Assembly (NCBI RefSeq): GCF_008831285.2
Contig: NC_045143.1
Coordinates: 744,001-808,000, forward strand
Reading direction: 5' to 3'
DNA: 64,000 bases
Origin: Nymphaea colorata
Lineage: Eukaryota; Streptophyta; Magnoliopsida; Nymphaeales; Nymphaeaceae
Shown: positions 34,725 to 47,754 of the stretch, piece after piece
Numbering within the stretch: the first letter of the stretch is position 1
How the letters are laid out: each line of letters opens with the position of its first letter
Notes under the pieces: generated by a model
What the model was told of the DNA's origin: nothing
Database searches by the model: none
What the model saw: the letters and a program-made list of their open reading frames with translations, nothing else
Position numbers and translations under genes: made by a program

Positions 34725-34911
34725 GGGGCGGAGTCAAGGTAGGGCCCACTTGGGCCCTGGCTCCACCTCAATTAAAAAAAAAAAACATGTAAAAGTTAAA
34801 AAATTTCACTTGTTTTATATAAAAATTTTGAAAAATGAGATTTTAGCTATTGTCAAAATTTAAAAACTTTAACTCAATCCAACTCATGAAAATTTTCTAA
34901 CTCCACCCCTA
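34725..34911. mobile_element. Small MITE-like element with AGGGGCGGAGT ends
   Basis: The segment starts AGGGGCGGAGTCA, has GGGCCCACTTGGGCCCTGG near its left end, an A/T-rich middle, and ends AACTCCACCCCTAAT. Its ends are imperfect inverted repeats. Partial relatives appear at 6850-7075, 17170-17290 and 41475-41650. It has no coding capacity. Confidence 0.5.
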
Positions 34912-37176
34912 ATTGTGTTTGATGAAAATTTATAATGTGTTTGACATTCACCCGGTTGCCTCATTATATATTATTGCATCTTTCCCCTTCGTTTTAGGTT
35001 TGGGAAACTTGATATTAATCTCTTGATTCAAGTGATTTTTTCCCCCCCTCAACAGGCGCTAGTAATAATGATTTGTGATACCGAGGATAATAGAATGGCA
35101 ATTTCCAAGTTCTTTCGTGCGTCCAACAAGATCCATAGGTCAATAACTGCTGCACGCATCGTCCAAAATGAAATATTCGACACACTCCAACATTAATGCC
35201 CAATCAATTATATATAGAATGTTTCCATGAAACAAAAGGTAGATGAAACCAATTCTAAGAATGTGCACCGCTACAATATATTATATATAAACAATAGTTA
35301 GCTTAATTTGTAAGCAGATTTTCTTATTTCAGCATGTCTTTCAAATATACGTCTTCCTTGTGTAGAAGTCTACACATGCACGTCCCGATCGGGAAAGAGA
35401 GAAGAAGAGATGCACCAAATTCTTATTCTTTGAGCACTGGATTTATGGAACAGCGTCCATGGCGGTCCGATGCAGAGAAAGATCAGAAAGATCTAGAGAG
35501 AGAGAGAGAGGCCATGGTTGTCTGCAAATATTCTCCACTAAGCACCTTTGTTGTTGTGCACGCAACAAAGGGAACCGTCCAAAATGCGATGACCTCCGTT
35601 TTGGTCCTCCTCCTTTTCCTCAAGCCCACCATGATCACCCAAATAAAGGAAAAAGAGAAGGACGCCTACCTGCAACACAAGAACGCCAACTTGTGGACAC
35701 AAATGGCTTCTTCTCTCGCTCCTTTTCTTTCTCTCTTCTTCCAACCGTAGAAGAACACCGGAAAAGAAGAAGCATGCATATCAGGTCTTTGATTCCAAGT
35801 GGGTCCTCTCAATTTGCACCCCATTCACCGTAGATCTGCCCAAGCTTTTCAGGGCTTCCGCGGTAGAGCCAAGTTAGTGTGGATGCACCTTTTAGAGAGC
35901 TCCTAACAGTGTTACAGCCACTCAGTTGGTCATGGCGTGCTCGATGCTCTTTCTTTGAGACCTACATGAATAGCAGTACACCGGTCAACTAAAGCGTTAT
36001 GCCATGCATTTAGAGTATATGCAGTTCAGAAAAGTAGCAACCATAAAAACTGAATTGACAACCAGACTGACTCTCACCTGTTCCAGTGGTTATGCCACAG
36101 CCCCCTCGGGATGAGATGAACATCATAAAGAGTGGGAAACCAAAATAATAAATGGGTATTCTTTTTGTGACGAAACTTAATTTTTATTAACAAGCGTATT
36201 CCAATTTCATCAAAGAAAATCTATACATATTGGACTTGGGTTGTTGAATTCTAAGCCTTTTTTCAAGTTAAAGGCCTTGAAAATTCACTAAGCCGAGTGT
36301 CATAAACACTTATCAACTGCATGTTACCTAACCTAACCTAATCTCCATTCAGTTATATAATTGAACCTTTTTTTTTTTTTTTGAATCATGTCAAAAAATT
36401 AATATTCAACCCATGCAGTTTAAGGAGAATCCAGAACATATTTTGCCGTAGTGATTGATAGGGCAAACTAGCTTGCCCAAGTCTGCAACTGTCACCTTAT
36501 TTGATCCCTAGGCTTTCAGTTAGCTCTCCGAATATTTATGGCATATTTCACGAGCTTAGTATTACGTGTAAGCATTAGCTTACTAATATGCATATTTGAT
36601 TAAGAATTATTCTTTTCTTCTTTAATATTTATTTAGGATAAACCGCATCATACGTAAAACCCGCAAGCCCATATGCCTAACCTTTTAAGGTTTTGGTTTG
36701 TTTCGCATGGATCTACGATACATTGTTTAACTCAAGTGTCGAACTTGCCACCGGTTGCAACGAACAACAACAATAATGACCATGCGATTAAAAACACCTG
36801 ACCCCTTATATATCCAAATAAAAAACACAACAACAAGGCTGATATTCAATTAAGTCGCATTTTATGTTAAACTCGAGGCAGGATATCCAAACTGTGGAAG
36901 GTTTGATCTGATCTCAAATAAATGGTCCCAAAAGAAATTTGAGGTTGAGACGTGCGGTAATGAAACACCAGCGAGCCAAAATTAAAATCGGACCCGATCC
37001 AAATTGAGGGTTTCAACTTTCACATCTAGCAGAAACCCGGAACCTAGACTCGACGATCCGTGCTTGGGGGCTTAAACCGGATTCGAAAGGCGTCGAGATT
37101 TGAGAGAGATGGAGAAGGAAAACCGAACGGATCAATTCGACTCGAATTTGAACCGACCCCGGTGCAAAGGAGAAAC

Positions 37177-37183
37177 TATAAAA
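37177..37183 (+). promoter_or_regulatory. TATA box of the UBC gene
   Basis: TATAAAA lies 188 bases before the ATG at 37365 and is followed by a CT-rich leader with runs of TCTCTC, as usual for plant housekeeping genes. Confidence 0.6.
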
Positions 37184-37364
37184 CAAAGAACAGAGCAGCC
37201 AGCTTCCCTCTCGTCGATTTCGTCACCGCCGCCGAATTTCGAGGCTGCTCCGTTTCTTCTCTCACATCCACACCTCTCGCTCTCTCTCTCTGTCTTTTTT
37301 TCACGTCCACCTCCCTCTCTCTCTTTCTCTCTGTCTTTCGACCAGGGGAAAGGTGCGGCTGCTC

Positions 37365-40300
37365 ATGGCTATCGCGCCTACTCAGGCGAGCCTTCTTCTC
37401 CACAAGCAACTCAAAGGTGGTAACAGTTAGATCCTCTCTCTCTCTCGTTGGACGCCTCCCTTCCCTTTTCTTTCTTTCTTCCGTTTTCTGTTTTGGAAAT
37501 CGATGTGGTTGTGAAAGATCTTGTCTTTGTCTTCTTGTTGTTCGTGGTGGTGGTGGTGTTTGCCCCTTATTCCTCAGATCTCTCTAGGAATCCGGTCGAT
37601 GGTTTCTCCGCCGGCCTGGTCGATGACTCCAACATCTTCGAGTGGAGCGTAACCATCATCGGACCCCCTGACACATTATAGTGAGTCCCTCTCTCTCTCT
37701 GTTATTTTCAATGTTTCTGCCTTTCTGGGCTCCCACCGAGGGCCTGATGATCGTCTTTATTCATTTATTTGGCGCCTTGTCGGATTTTTTGATGGATGAT
37801 GTGGAACTGTAGTTCACTAGTGTAATTGAGCTTTGGAGTCAATGATTGCCAATGTTTTTCTTTTATTCCTCCTCAGGATCTCTTCTAGGGAGCTTTTTTT
37901 TTATTGGATATTGATTGTTGAATTATTTGTTTAACTGAATTTGTCTGCTCCGCTTATTGGTTTATTGATAGAAGTCACAGTGGTGGCCGCTGCACATTCT
38001 GATTTTACCTCTATAATTTGTTGTTTGTTTATTTAGTGTTTGTTGGATATTCGTTTGTACCAGTCCCTGATTGATTTTGTTTCTGCTCGGGGCTTTCGAT
38101 TTCAGCGATGGAGGCTATTTCAATGCAATAATGAGCTTCCCACCTAATTATCCCAACAGTCCTCCATCAGTCCGGTTCACATCGGACATGTGGCATCCAA
38201 ATGGTTGTGAACCCTACCTCACTGGCATCTTCTTCTCCATTTGCTCCTGGTGAATTTGCAGAGTTGTTAATATCCTCTATGATTGTGACTGGCTTCTGAA
38301 TATTCAGTTTATCCTGATGGACGGGTTTGCATATCGATTCTTCATGCTCCTGGTGATGATCCAAATGGTTACGAGCTTGCAAGTGAGCGATGGTCGCCTG
38401 TCCATACGGTATCGTTACTGATTAATACGATCCTTATTCCTTTGGTCGTCTCCAAGCTATGTGTGTTTCTGGTTATGTTCTGGTTGCTTGATTTAAGAAT
38501 GGGTGCTATGTATTTATTGGTTTTGGTTTTGAAACACGTCTTGCAACTGGATTGCTAGTATTATCACATTTCCACTAGACTTACGGTTTGCTAATCTAGG
38601 ATGTTCTCATGTAGCAGCGGTTCGAGAAATAGCTTCTGTTTTCTCTAACTTGAAGGAAATTTTCTTGTATTCATGCGTTATTTTGCATAGAAATCGCTAC
38701 TAGGGCAGTTAATTTCTTCTTCCTTTTTTTTTTTTGAAGGCAATGGTAAGGGTCTTTTGAAGGCAATGGTAAGGGTTTGTTTGGACCCAAGTCTCGTCTA
38801 GTCTCTCTCTGTACTGTGCCTGTCACTTGTCAGCGTACAGTGCTTTCAATATATCAAAAAACACATAATAACAAATCTTGCCCAAGTCAACCATGATTCA
38901 AAGTGTAGGCATGGGTGAAGGTGCAACAATCCCATCCCCAAGGAAATGGTGATTTCTTCTTCTCGTACAAGAAAAGATAGTGTGTCAATGAAATAAAGGG
39001 GTCTTCACATTATTGTAAAGAAATCATAATTTTGCCAGACTGACCCACTTGAATGGTATCTACGGTCAACTAGAGATTATGAATTTTTATTGGTATCTCT
39101 GTCTGAGTTTGCCTTGTCTGTTTTCATGTTATGGAAACATGTTTTCACTCTGTAGATCACATGGAACTGTTAAATGGCCTCTTACATGCTTAATTGTGCT
39201 TGACTTGATCAGTTTCCATTTGTTCATATGTGGTCCTGTAAAGGGAGGACAACTGCATGCACATCAAATGGCTGTGGACCACCCCACAAGTTAATGGTGA
39301 CAAAGGTTCTACAAAGAGGACCTAAAGGGTTAAAACTCCTCTGGACTTGCTGTTGCTGTAGGACTTCACATCAGGCTCTCTATACCCCTCTTTAGATAAG
39401 AAATTGAGAGATTGTATCAGCTTAAAAAGCAATTTCAGTCGTACATCCAAGAATTAGTGGATTCTGTTGTATGGGCTGGAGTCTGTTGTTGAGTGAATTC
39501 CTAAATTTTTGATTGGTTGAGTTTGAAATACAATTGGACAAGAATATAATACCTGTTGGTGAAAGGCACTGAAGAAGTGCGATTATTGGTAAAGAAATTT
39601 ATGTGGGAAAGAATCAATAAAATGCAACTGGATTAAAGAAATTTTCACTGACAAGCCTCTATAATATGGATGACCAACAGCTTCTGTGTGTGGTGGACAA
39701 CACACAAAGAGGACAAGTGTGCAACTTTGAGATACAAAGAACTCACAGAGATGGAGTGAAGATGAAAGGAAAATTATTACCTGTTTGCAGAGTTATGTAG
39801 CATGAAATGCATATTTTCACCACAGAGGAATGACCTCCAGAATTGTGAGAAAGGAATCTTCGGAGGAGCATACATCTTATATATTTGAAATGTGAATGGA
39901 TTCATCATTCATGTAGTCCTTTATGTTCTTAAGTGGTTTATATCATCCATGCGAAGTTTTTTACATGCTCGAATAATTTGTTTTTGCTATTAATGCCAAT
40001 TGCAAATGTGAATATTTGGCTAATCTAATCAAATGCCTTCCTGACTACAAAACAGCATCTGAAAGAGTTTGAGAAATGGCAGGTGTAATTTTGTGTGCTC
40101 TAGAACTTTGGATGCATAACCCTATTTGATGTCTTCTCGAATTGTGCATCTGTGCCCATAGTTCATCTTGAAGGGCCAAGGCACAGCAGCTTTTGTGTTT
40201 GGAATTACACTACACAATGGCTGGTGAAGTTAAAAACTCTATTGCTTGGCTTTGGCATCAGATTTTGACTAGAGAGAAAAATAAGAGCTCAATGGTTTGC

Positions 40301-43300
40301 GTTTCTGAAGGGTGAATGTGATGGCTATGGGGTCTTATTAGTTATTATTAAATTTATAAGATATATATGTGTGGACATTGTCGTTGTAGATCATATCTTG
40401 GTTATGACATGCTAGTGATTAGAAAATGCATACGTGGGCATTGGTTTAGGCACACCATCGGTTAATATGTGTTTTTGTGTGTGTTAACGTACTGTGGATT
40501 CAGGTGCTATGCACTGTAGCAGGATTCTACATCCACAGGTACTTTTGCTCACCTGACTGGCTTCATGTCAAAGGACTCGAGAGTCAGGAGTTGGTAGTAA
40601 ATCAGATGTATAATTAAGGTTTACTTTCAGACTTGTGGCTTTATAAGCTTTGGTGGGTACGCACTGGAAAAACATGTGTTTTCAATTGATTCATAGGTTG
40701 TTTGATAGTACATATGTCTTCTATGCAAGATCCAGCTAGAGTTGCCTTCTATAAAAGGTCTTTGTGGTGCTAATCTTAAGGCTTATCTGAATTTGCTAGG
40801 TTTGTGTTTGACTTTTCTTTCCCGGGATGATTGGTTGGATTCACTGTTGTATCAATCTTTGTGTGGATTCCTTTGAGATTTGCTGCAAATCAAATACAGT
40901 TTTGGTTTTCTGTGATGTTTTCCGTTGGCTAAATATAATTTTTTTGTAGTCTTATAGGTATGTTACGATTTTATGTGGATGGTTTTCTGATCAATGCTTG
41001 TATCTTTTAGTTACTTACACGATCGTACTATTAACTGTGCAGGTTGAGAGCATAGTGTTGAGCATAATTTCCATGCTTTCAAGTCCCAATGATGAATCTC
41101 CTGCCAACATTGAAGCTGCAGTAAGTGCAATCTGTGTCTTATTATTTCTTGTGCTTGTCATCTTATTTTTCTCCCAACCTCCAATCTGGAAAAGATAAAA
41201 AATTCTCTTCAACATTGAATACATGCTGGATTTGAGGAAATCTAATTTTGACGAATATTAACCAACTTGAACATAATCATCTACCTACACAGACTAACCA
41301 GTTTGTGGTCCATATCTTAACCCAACCCAAAGGCCAACCCGACCTACACTTGAGGCAAACATAATCCTTGTGTGCATCAACCTACTTGGTGAGTCGATGA
41401 CATGTCATGTAGGCTATATGTTCCGGACTCTTGTATTAGAGCTTCCAGAACTTACGGTCCAAGTATGTGCCTCAGGCCCAATGTGGAGCCAGAAAATTTG
41501 AAATGAGGGGCAATATTTTAAAAATTCTCGTACCCTTAAGGGGCGCCGATGCACCAATATATACAAATCAGTGAATAATTGAAGGCATCCATTTGAAATT
41601 AAAGAAAATTTGTGGGGCTGGTGTGGACAACAGTCTATCGCAGCTTGTCCACAGCAGCCCACATTTGTCTCTGCTACTGCTCAGGCCCTTGATACATTAT
41701 GTATTCTAGGATTCAGACTTTTGTACCTGCTTCACTTTTAGATGCTTGATGAAAGCACTAACACCTTTAGGGCCCACCTCTTCTCTCTTTCTCTCTCAGA
41801 TAAAATTTTCCATGAACTCCTGCATGGCATGTACAGTATGCACCCATATGCCTATTTTGATGATTGTTTGTAACAATGATCATTTTGCTGTCCACCCATT
41901 ATGGAAGTGTGGCTTCATGTTAAGAGTTTGAAGTTAGGCTGAGCCCATGTTGATACCTTGTTTTTGTGATGGAGAGAATCTGTCAGCAGTAAGCCCTATG
42001 GCTTTGCAACCATATTTTATTTTACAGATTAGCACAAGTTTGGTGGACCAACATAGTGGAGAATTGTTGTAGGCCAACTATTGGTAATGTGAATCTAAGT
42101 TTATTATGCCTGGACGCCTACCTCCTGCTTTGGCAGACTCTATCAGCTTCGCTTATGTGCTTTTGATCGATATATAATTTTGGACTTCGTAGTTAAGTGG
42201 CTAATTTATTTAGAAATTGATTCAGAAATGGGAAACTGGTAAACCTGAAACTAATAAAAAGATATGCTTGAACCAAGGTTATAGCAGTAGCAAGTGGGGC
42301 ATTATTATTACAGGTGGTGGTGGGGTAATTGTATGAATGTTTTTTGTGGGGTAGAGAGGGAGAGAGAGTCTTCTCAGCACCACGGTATGTAATGAAGGTA
42401 ACTACTAGTTTAAGAGTTTGTAATCTTGAAGGTTGAGACAATAAAAGAAAAAATTTGAATAATGTTTTGGAACCCAAATTTGGTATGCTTTCTCATGGCA
42501 TTTAATGGTTTAACTTATAAATTTCTCCTAATATATCTCGAAATTTATGCAAAGATTTTCTTACAATTTTTTAAACCTCTTGAACATTTAACCACGGTCA
42601 ATTGGAGTCTGCAGCTTGGCTTTTTAGCTGCATGTGAAGTATACTAGTGCTTAGATCTAATTGGGGGACCCAGGTTAATCCAGGGTACCCTAAGGAGGTG
42701 AGACTATTTGGGATTCTTTTGTTGTTATTGGCTGTCGCAGATTGTTAATTTGTAGATCATCATATTCTCAATTTTATATTGTAGAATTATTTTGGAACGT
42801 TTACTAGTCTTGATTAGTCCAACTAGTCTCAACTAGGCTATTTCTTAAGGCCACATCATGGACTTGCACTGTTAAACTGTCCGGATGTTAAGATAGTAAT
42901 ATGTTCTTTTAAAAAGAGAAGGTAATGGACAGAAGAGCGTATATTGTTATAAAAAATTGTTCAAACTCTACATATGCCTGAGGGCTGTAATTTGTTATGT
43001 TTAATAATGTAAACTGAAACACCAACGTTGCTCCGAGACAGCCACTTGTATTTTTATCCAATGTACATGTTAATTCATCATTTGCCTGGCGCAGTGGGAT
43101 CCTGAATTTATCTTGTTTCAACTGCAATGTTGGAGTTTTGTCCATTCCTTCTGTTTACAGCTTGATCTATTCATTTCTTAAATGCTTCTACCGTCAGACG
43201 CTTTTTATAAAAGCTAGCCTTCAACATTTGTGATGCTGATGTTTCATAACTGAAAGCACTGAAGGTTTTGCCAGGCCATGTTTCATTAACACAATCCGTC

Positions 43301-43391
43301 TTTTGCTTTACAGAAAGAATGGAGGGAGAGGAGGGACGAATTCAAGAGGAAAGTAAGTCGCATTGTTAGGAAATCCCAAGAAATGTTCTGA
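37365..43391 (+). CDS. UBC7-like: Ubiquitin-conjugating enzyme E2, UBC7/13/14 (UBE2G) type
   Basis: This E2 enzyme accepts ubiquitin from E1 on its catalytic cysteine and works with RING E3s; the UBE2G/UBC7 class serves ER-associated degradation. Six exons were placed: 37365-37416, 37578-37680, 38106-38203, 38308-38408, 41043-41120 and 43314-43391, all GT-AG with phases agreeing. The product has 169 residues (Arabidopsis UBC7: 166). Visible landmarks are [16 protein letters not shown], the HPN motif at 82-84, catalytic Cys92 in GRVCISIL, and the class-specific insertion [17 protein letters not shown] right after it. The C-terminus is [20 protein letters not shown]. The product ends QEMF, where Arabidopsis UBC7 ends QEML. 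Introns 4 and 5 are long (2634 and 2193 bases). Intron 4 has a 22-base tandem duplication near 38735-38776. Intron 5 carries a segment also found 1.9 kb downstream of its own copy. Confidence 0.95.
38735..38776. repeat. 22-base tandem duplication in UBC intron 4
   Basis: TTGAAGGCAATGGTAAGGGT occurs twice in a row. Confidence 0.85.
43005..43185. repeat. Duplicated segment, copy A (UBC intron 5)
   Basis: The segment is strongly similar to 44937-45127; the central 90 bases, including TCCTGAATTTATCTTGTTTC and AACTGCAATGTTGGAG, are nearly identical and the left part is more diverged. It is in the same orientation as copy B. No coding frame is seen. Confidence 0.8.
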
Positions 43392-44936
43392 ACCTTGACC
43401 CGACTGTTGCTTCTTGGATGATTGAACTTGCTTGTGGTCATCCAACGGTATGATATCTATGGTTGTGGTTAAATGGAGTAAAAAAGTTTCGAGTTTCAAT
43501 TGAGATTCTCGTGCCACCTTCTATTTTGTAGTGTCCAGTGAAGCGAGTCTCAATCAACATGTAATCGGAGGCTTTTCTTTGTACTCAACTGGATTTATTC
43601 CTGAATAGGATCTTTCAGTTTGTGTTTTAGGACTTGTTACTATTATCTTCTATTAAACTGATTTTTCTTCTTACTGACATAAGTTACCTAAATCTAGACT
43701 TCAAAAAATCTCAAACCCGTTTGCACAACAATACGTAATAAATCAATAGCCAGAGGCTCGTATTCTGCCTCATTCCAGTACCAACTAGCAACCAAAAGGG
43801 AGAACTAGCAACCAAAAAGGAACTGTTGGCTTTGCTAATAAAAAGTTTTGAGGTGTTACGAAGTGAATGCACCAAATTCAAATCTCAAGTCGAGGGTAAT
43901 TCACCGGAAATACGATTAGTCAAGCTCAAGCAGAACTGGGTAAGGAGCGAGACAGGATCAGGAGGTGAGTCTAAGTAGCTTGTGCCAATCTGTCGTCACA
44001 GGCTCTCCTGCAGTTCTTATTGAATTATAATGTGGGTGTGTTTTTAAGCTATCGGCAAACCTAAATAAGGACCAAGCATGCCATTCTTTTGCACTAGCCA
44101 GTGTCCCTCTTGGGGTTATGAAAAAAATGCTGAGAGTTATGGAAAAAAATGCGGAGAATCTTACTGTACTGTGAAAAATCAGATAACCTTCATGAGTGAA
44201 TAATGACTTTGGATGACTATAGATAAACAAAGTAATCATTCACTCATTCATGGGATCACGGTAAGTATTTGCTACTAGTGATTATTATAAATATTTGGTT
44301 TAAGGGATATAATAAAATTATATATTTTTAAGGTGCATCAGCATATAAATGAAAAAAATACCCTAAATACCAATATAAAAAAAATATTATTTATGGATTT
44401 GTGTGGGAAATTGCCCACACACGAACTCGAAACATTCTTAAAGACAATGGACTGCTGTGGTAAACCGACTCAGAAGTACCTGAAACTAAATCACATTATC
44501 CGTCCGCCACTTTGCCGCAAAACGAAACTCTGGTTCTCTTCGTCCCGTTGTTAGACGAACCCTCCAGCAAACCCCCGAAGCACCTAAGTGCCCATTACAG
44601 TGATTACTTCAAATTCGTCTCCTTTCTGCTTCCCATTTCCGTGTTTTTCTTCCCATGCACATAGTCGACACGTTTGCTTACAGAATCAACAAAATATTGT
44701 TGGTCTCTCTACCTTCTGGAACCATCTTCCCCATCTCCTGCCTACATGAAGCAAGAAGATGAAGAGGAAGATCCTGAAAAAAAAAACAAATATGAAACTG
44801 AATGACTTGCAAGTCCCAAAATCCCAAAACAAGGAAGAGAAGTTCCTCTCATCCACCTACCGGAGTATCACAAGAAAAGTGAAACAGCAAAAAACCCGGG
44901 AAAGAGAGACAGAGGGCTGCTTTTGTCATGTTGGTA

Positions 44937-45127
44937 GTGTAGACTGAAACGTCAATTCAAAATGGTCACCTTGTATATTCATCCAATTTAAATAAAATTG
45001 GAACTATACATGCAAATTGATCCTTTGCCTGGAGCAGCGTGATCCTGAATTTATCTTGTTTCAACTGCAATGTTGGAGTTTTGTTCATTCCTTCTTTCTC
45101 CAGCCTGACCTATTCACTCGTAAATAC
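44937..45127. repeat. Duplicated segment, copy B (downstream of UBC)
   Basis: The partner of the segment in UBC intron 5, in the same orientation and about 1.94 kb away. It may be a local segmental duplication or two insertions of one dispersed element. Confidence 0.8.
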
Positions 45128-46639
45128 TTAGTAGATCTTTCAGGATTTCAAAAGTTTCCTTTGTGGCATAATTCGTAGGTTGTTAATGGCTCAATATAGA
45201 CCTAGCTTTTACTATTTCAATCTCATATGATAGACAAACTTGAATTTGTTATCTTATAAGGTGGGAGCCATTAGGATCCGCAAGATCCTTTCCAATCGAA
45301 TAGGAAATATCGATGAACAAAATGAAATTCCGAATGTTCAAAACTGAACAAGTGCCACACTTGAATTGGAATTAGTTTGCCATCCTAACAACACTGACAC
45401 GCTATTGTGTTGTGATGGACTCTCGACCAGTAGAAAGTACACTCAGTTTTGACCCTTAAGGAGGAACAGCTGCCACTTGTTGTCTTTCGACATCTAATCA
45501 ACATAAGAACATAAAAAAGAATTAATTCAATCAATGATCATAATATATATTTTTTAGAACAATAGATTTTGTGTTGCAAAAAAGCCGCAATTACGTAAAG
45601 TTGGGATGTGTTATGTAGCGTGTCTTTAAATGGAATCAAAGGGCTATCTTATGTGTCGTAAAAAGAGATGAATCTTATGTCCAAATTAAAGTATATAGAG
45701 ATGTGACTGTTTAGTACCAATGCAACTCTGAACTCTAATAATAAGAATCTAATAATAAAAAGAAAGGAAAGGAAAGGAAGTTTTGGCTCTCGCTCGAGTG
45801 GTGAAATTAATCCTGAATTTCCACGGACAATATCATCCGACCATTTCTTATGCAGATGGCAACTCATCGTGTGGAAAAAAGAGAAAAAAAAAAAACCAAA
45901 GAACAAATGGTGGTTGTAGATGGATCTTCTGAAGGTAAGTCGCCATATCATGTGATCCGCTTGCAAGTGCGGACTGGATCCACTCCTATCACAATCCAAT
46001 TAGAACTAAAATCTGATCGAGAAATAAGCTGAATGCAAACAAACATCCAATAATGTGAAATTGAACATGGAGCGAATATCCCTGCCTGCACCGATATTGG
46101 GTCCAACAAAAAATAGTTCAAACCTTTTCCTTTTCATGTCCAAGAACGCTTTCGAATTTAGTATCAACAAGATCCAAAATAAGTACTGCTTGTATCCAAA
46201 TAAAATTTAGCTTAACAAATTTGGATTCAAGCCGAATGGGTTGTGAATCTTAACCAACTACTTCAAATCCAGAGTGATCACAAAAGTGGGATAAGATATC
46301 TGAGATAACTATTCTCAACTGAAACGCCAAAGCTAGGCTGATTGGAATTCGGTTAGTGACGTCATATTTTATTCAACACGTAAAATAATACATTGTTATT
46401 ACTGATACAATTATTACTTTATAATTCTCTATCTGAACAGGCTTAATTAAGCAATTCAGGTCAAGATCTATTAGCATGTCTGACCCATTAACTCCGTTCG
46501 GGTCATCAATCTGTAGCCAAGTTTGGTTTATCCAGCCTTAGTTGAATAAAGTAGAGTGTTAGGAGATATATAGGGGCCGGTGTAGTTTTATTGAATGTCT
46601 TAAAATCATGGTCAGTAAGAAATTCCATGAGGTGCCTAC

Positions 46640-47040
46640 ACCAGTACGAGCCTAGTCGAGCCCAAGTTCAGCCTGCTCGAGCTCGGCTCGACTAATGAAA
46701 CCTTGAGAATAGCTCAACAAAAACAGCTCAAGCTCGACAAAAAAAGACAGTGACGTGTTGAGCTTGGGCTCGATCTCGACTCGATTAAGGCTCGACAAAC
46801 TCGTTTGAATATATGAACTATTACTTTGCCATAAATCGAGCTTGACTTGATTAAGGCTCGACAAGTTTTTACAAAACTTACATAATTAATTAACGCCAAT
46901 ATATAGGTTTTTAATTAAAAAAACGAGTCAGATATTTAAAAAATCGCTACACATTATTTTGAGCCGAGTCGAGCTTTAACAATTCGAGTTCAGTAAACTT
47001 GAACTTTACTCGATTATTTGAACGAGTCGACTCATGGGGC
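46640..47040. repeat. Degenerate GAGCTCG-word dispersed repeat
   Basis: Words such as GCTCGAGCTCGGCTCGAC, GGCTCGACAA and GAGCCGAGTCGAGC recur in both orientations within 400 bases. This vocabulary is typical of abundant old non-coding plant elements. No termini are identified. Confidence 0.55.
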
Positions 47041-47196
47041 CACAAGCGTTAGCTATGGCCCATGGATTAGGTTGGGACAGAGAAAGGCATGGAGTTGGAA
47101 GTATATGACTAATTTCAAAGATATCTGCTTCCCGTTCGTCCAACTGGGATCAGCTTTTAGTTGAAATTTGCCAAGACATCACTTACTTTTAAGCAA

Positions 47197-47310
47197 ACAT
47201 CATATAATGAGAAAGGAGAACATCATATAATGAGAAAGGAGAATGTTAAAAAACTATTTTTAAGATAACATATAAAATGTTAAAAAACTACTTTTAAGAT
47301 AACACATAAC
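47197..47310. repeat. Two adjacent tandem duplications
   Basis: AACATCATATAATGAGAAAG plus GAG occurs twice (23-base unit, about 47197-47242). It is followed by a unit of about 35 bases beginning ATGTTAAAAAACTA and containing TTTTAAGATAACA, also twice (about 47243-47310). Confidence 0.85.
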
Positions 47311-47754
47311 ACATGTTCTCGGCTAAATTACTCGATAAGCTACTGCCCAAGATAAAATTATCAAAAAGTTGGCATTCATTTTAAGAAGTACAAACCTTAG
47401 GATTGATCTTGTCCATCACATATAGGGATGAGATGCATTCTCTCTCTCTCTCTCTCTCTCTAACCAGAGGTTGCAAAATCAAAGATCTAAAGAGAAAAGT
47501 AGGGAACGAAGAAAAGAGGGCAGAAATCAAAACCAGACCTCTTTCTCTTCTCTCTCTCATGGGACGCCTCGAGAGGTTGAGTCCCGTGATTCGATGCCGC
47601 CCTCATAAATAAAAAGACTTCCTCCCAACTTCCCACTTCCTCTATTCTTCTTCTTCTTCTTCTTACTGGACCCGGAGGCCCCTTGTCTCTCCTCCTTTCT
47701 TGTTTTTTATGGCTCTCCTAGGTTCGTCTTCTGCTTAGCTACCCACTTCCGATG

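Larger units (their letters stand above)
30165..37170. other. Repeat-rich spacer between thaumatin-like and UBC genes
   Basis: No gene is supported. The stretch contains a duplication at 32407-32572, an AT/GA microsatellite (32349-32392), a long (AT)n (33139-33186), a degenerate GGATCC-word repeat (33545-33800), two MITE-like elements (34431-34692 and 34725-34911), and a run of open frames near 35334-35833 with no recognised relatives. The rest is AT-rich and unremarkable. Confidence 0.55.
43392..47700. other. Spacer between UBC and CASP-like genes
   Basis: No gene is supported. The stretch holds the UBC-intron duplicate (44937-45127), a degenerate GGATCC-word repeat (about 45940-46280), a GAGCTCG-word repeat (46640-47040), tandem duplications at 47197-47310 and a (CT)n run at 47438-47461. 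Confidence 0.55.

Noticed and set aside
35334-35833. Overlapping frames of 124 and 138 codons
   Set aside because: Neither shows a known motif, and both run through GA-rich low-complexity DNA.
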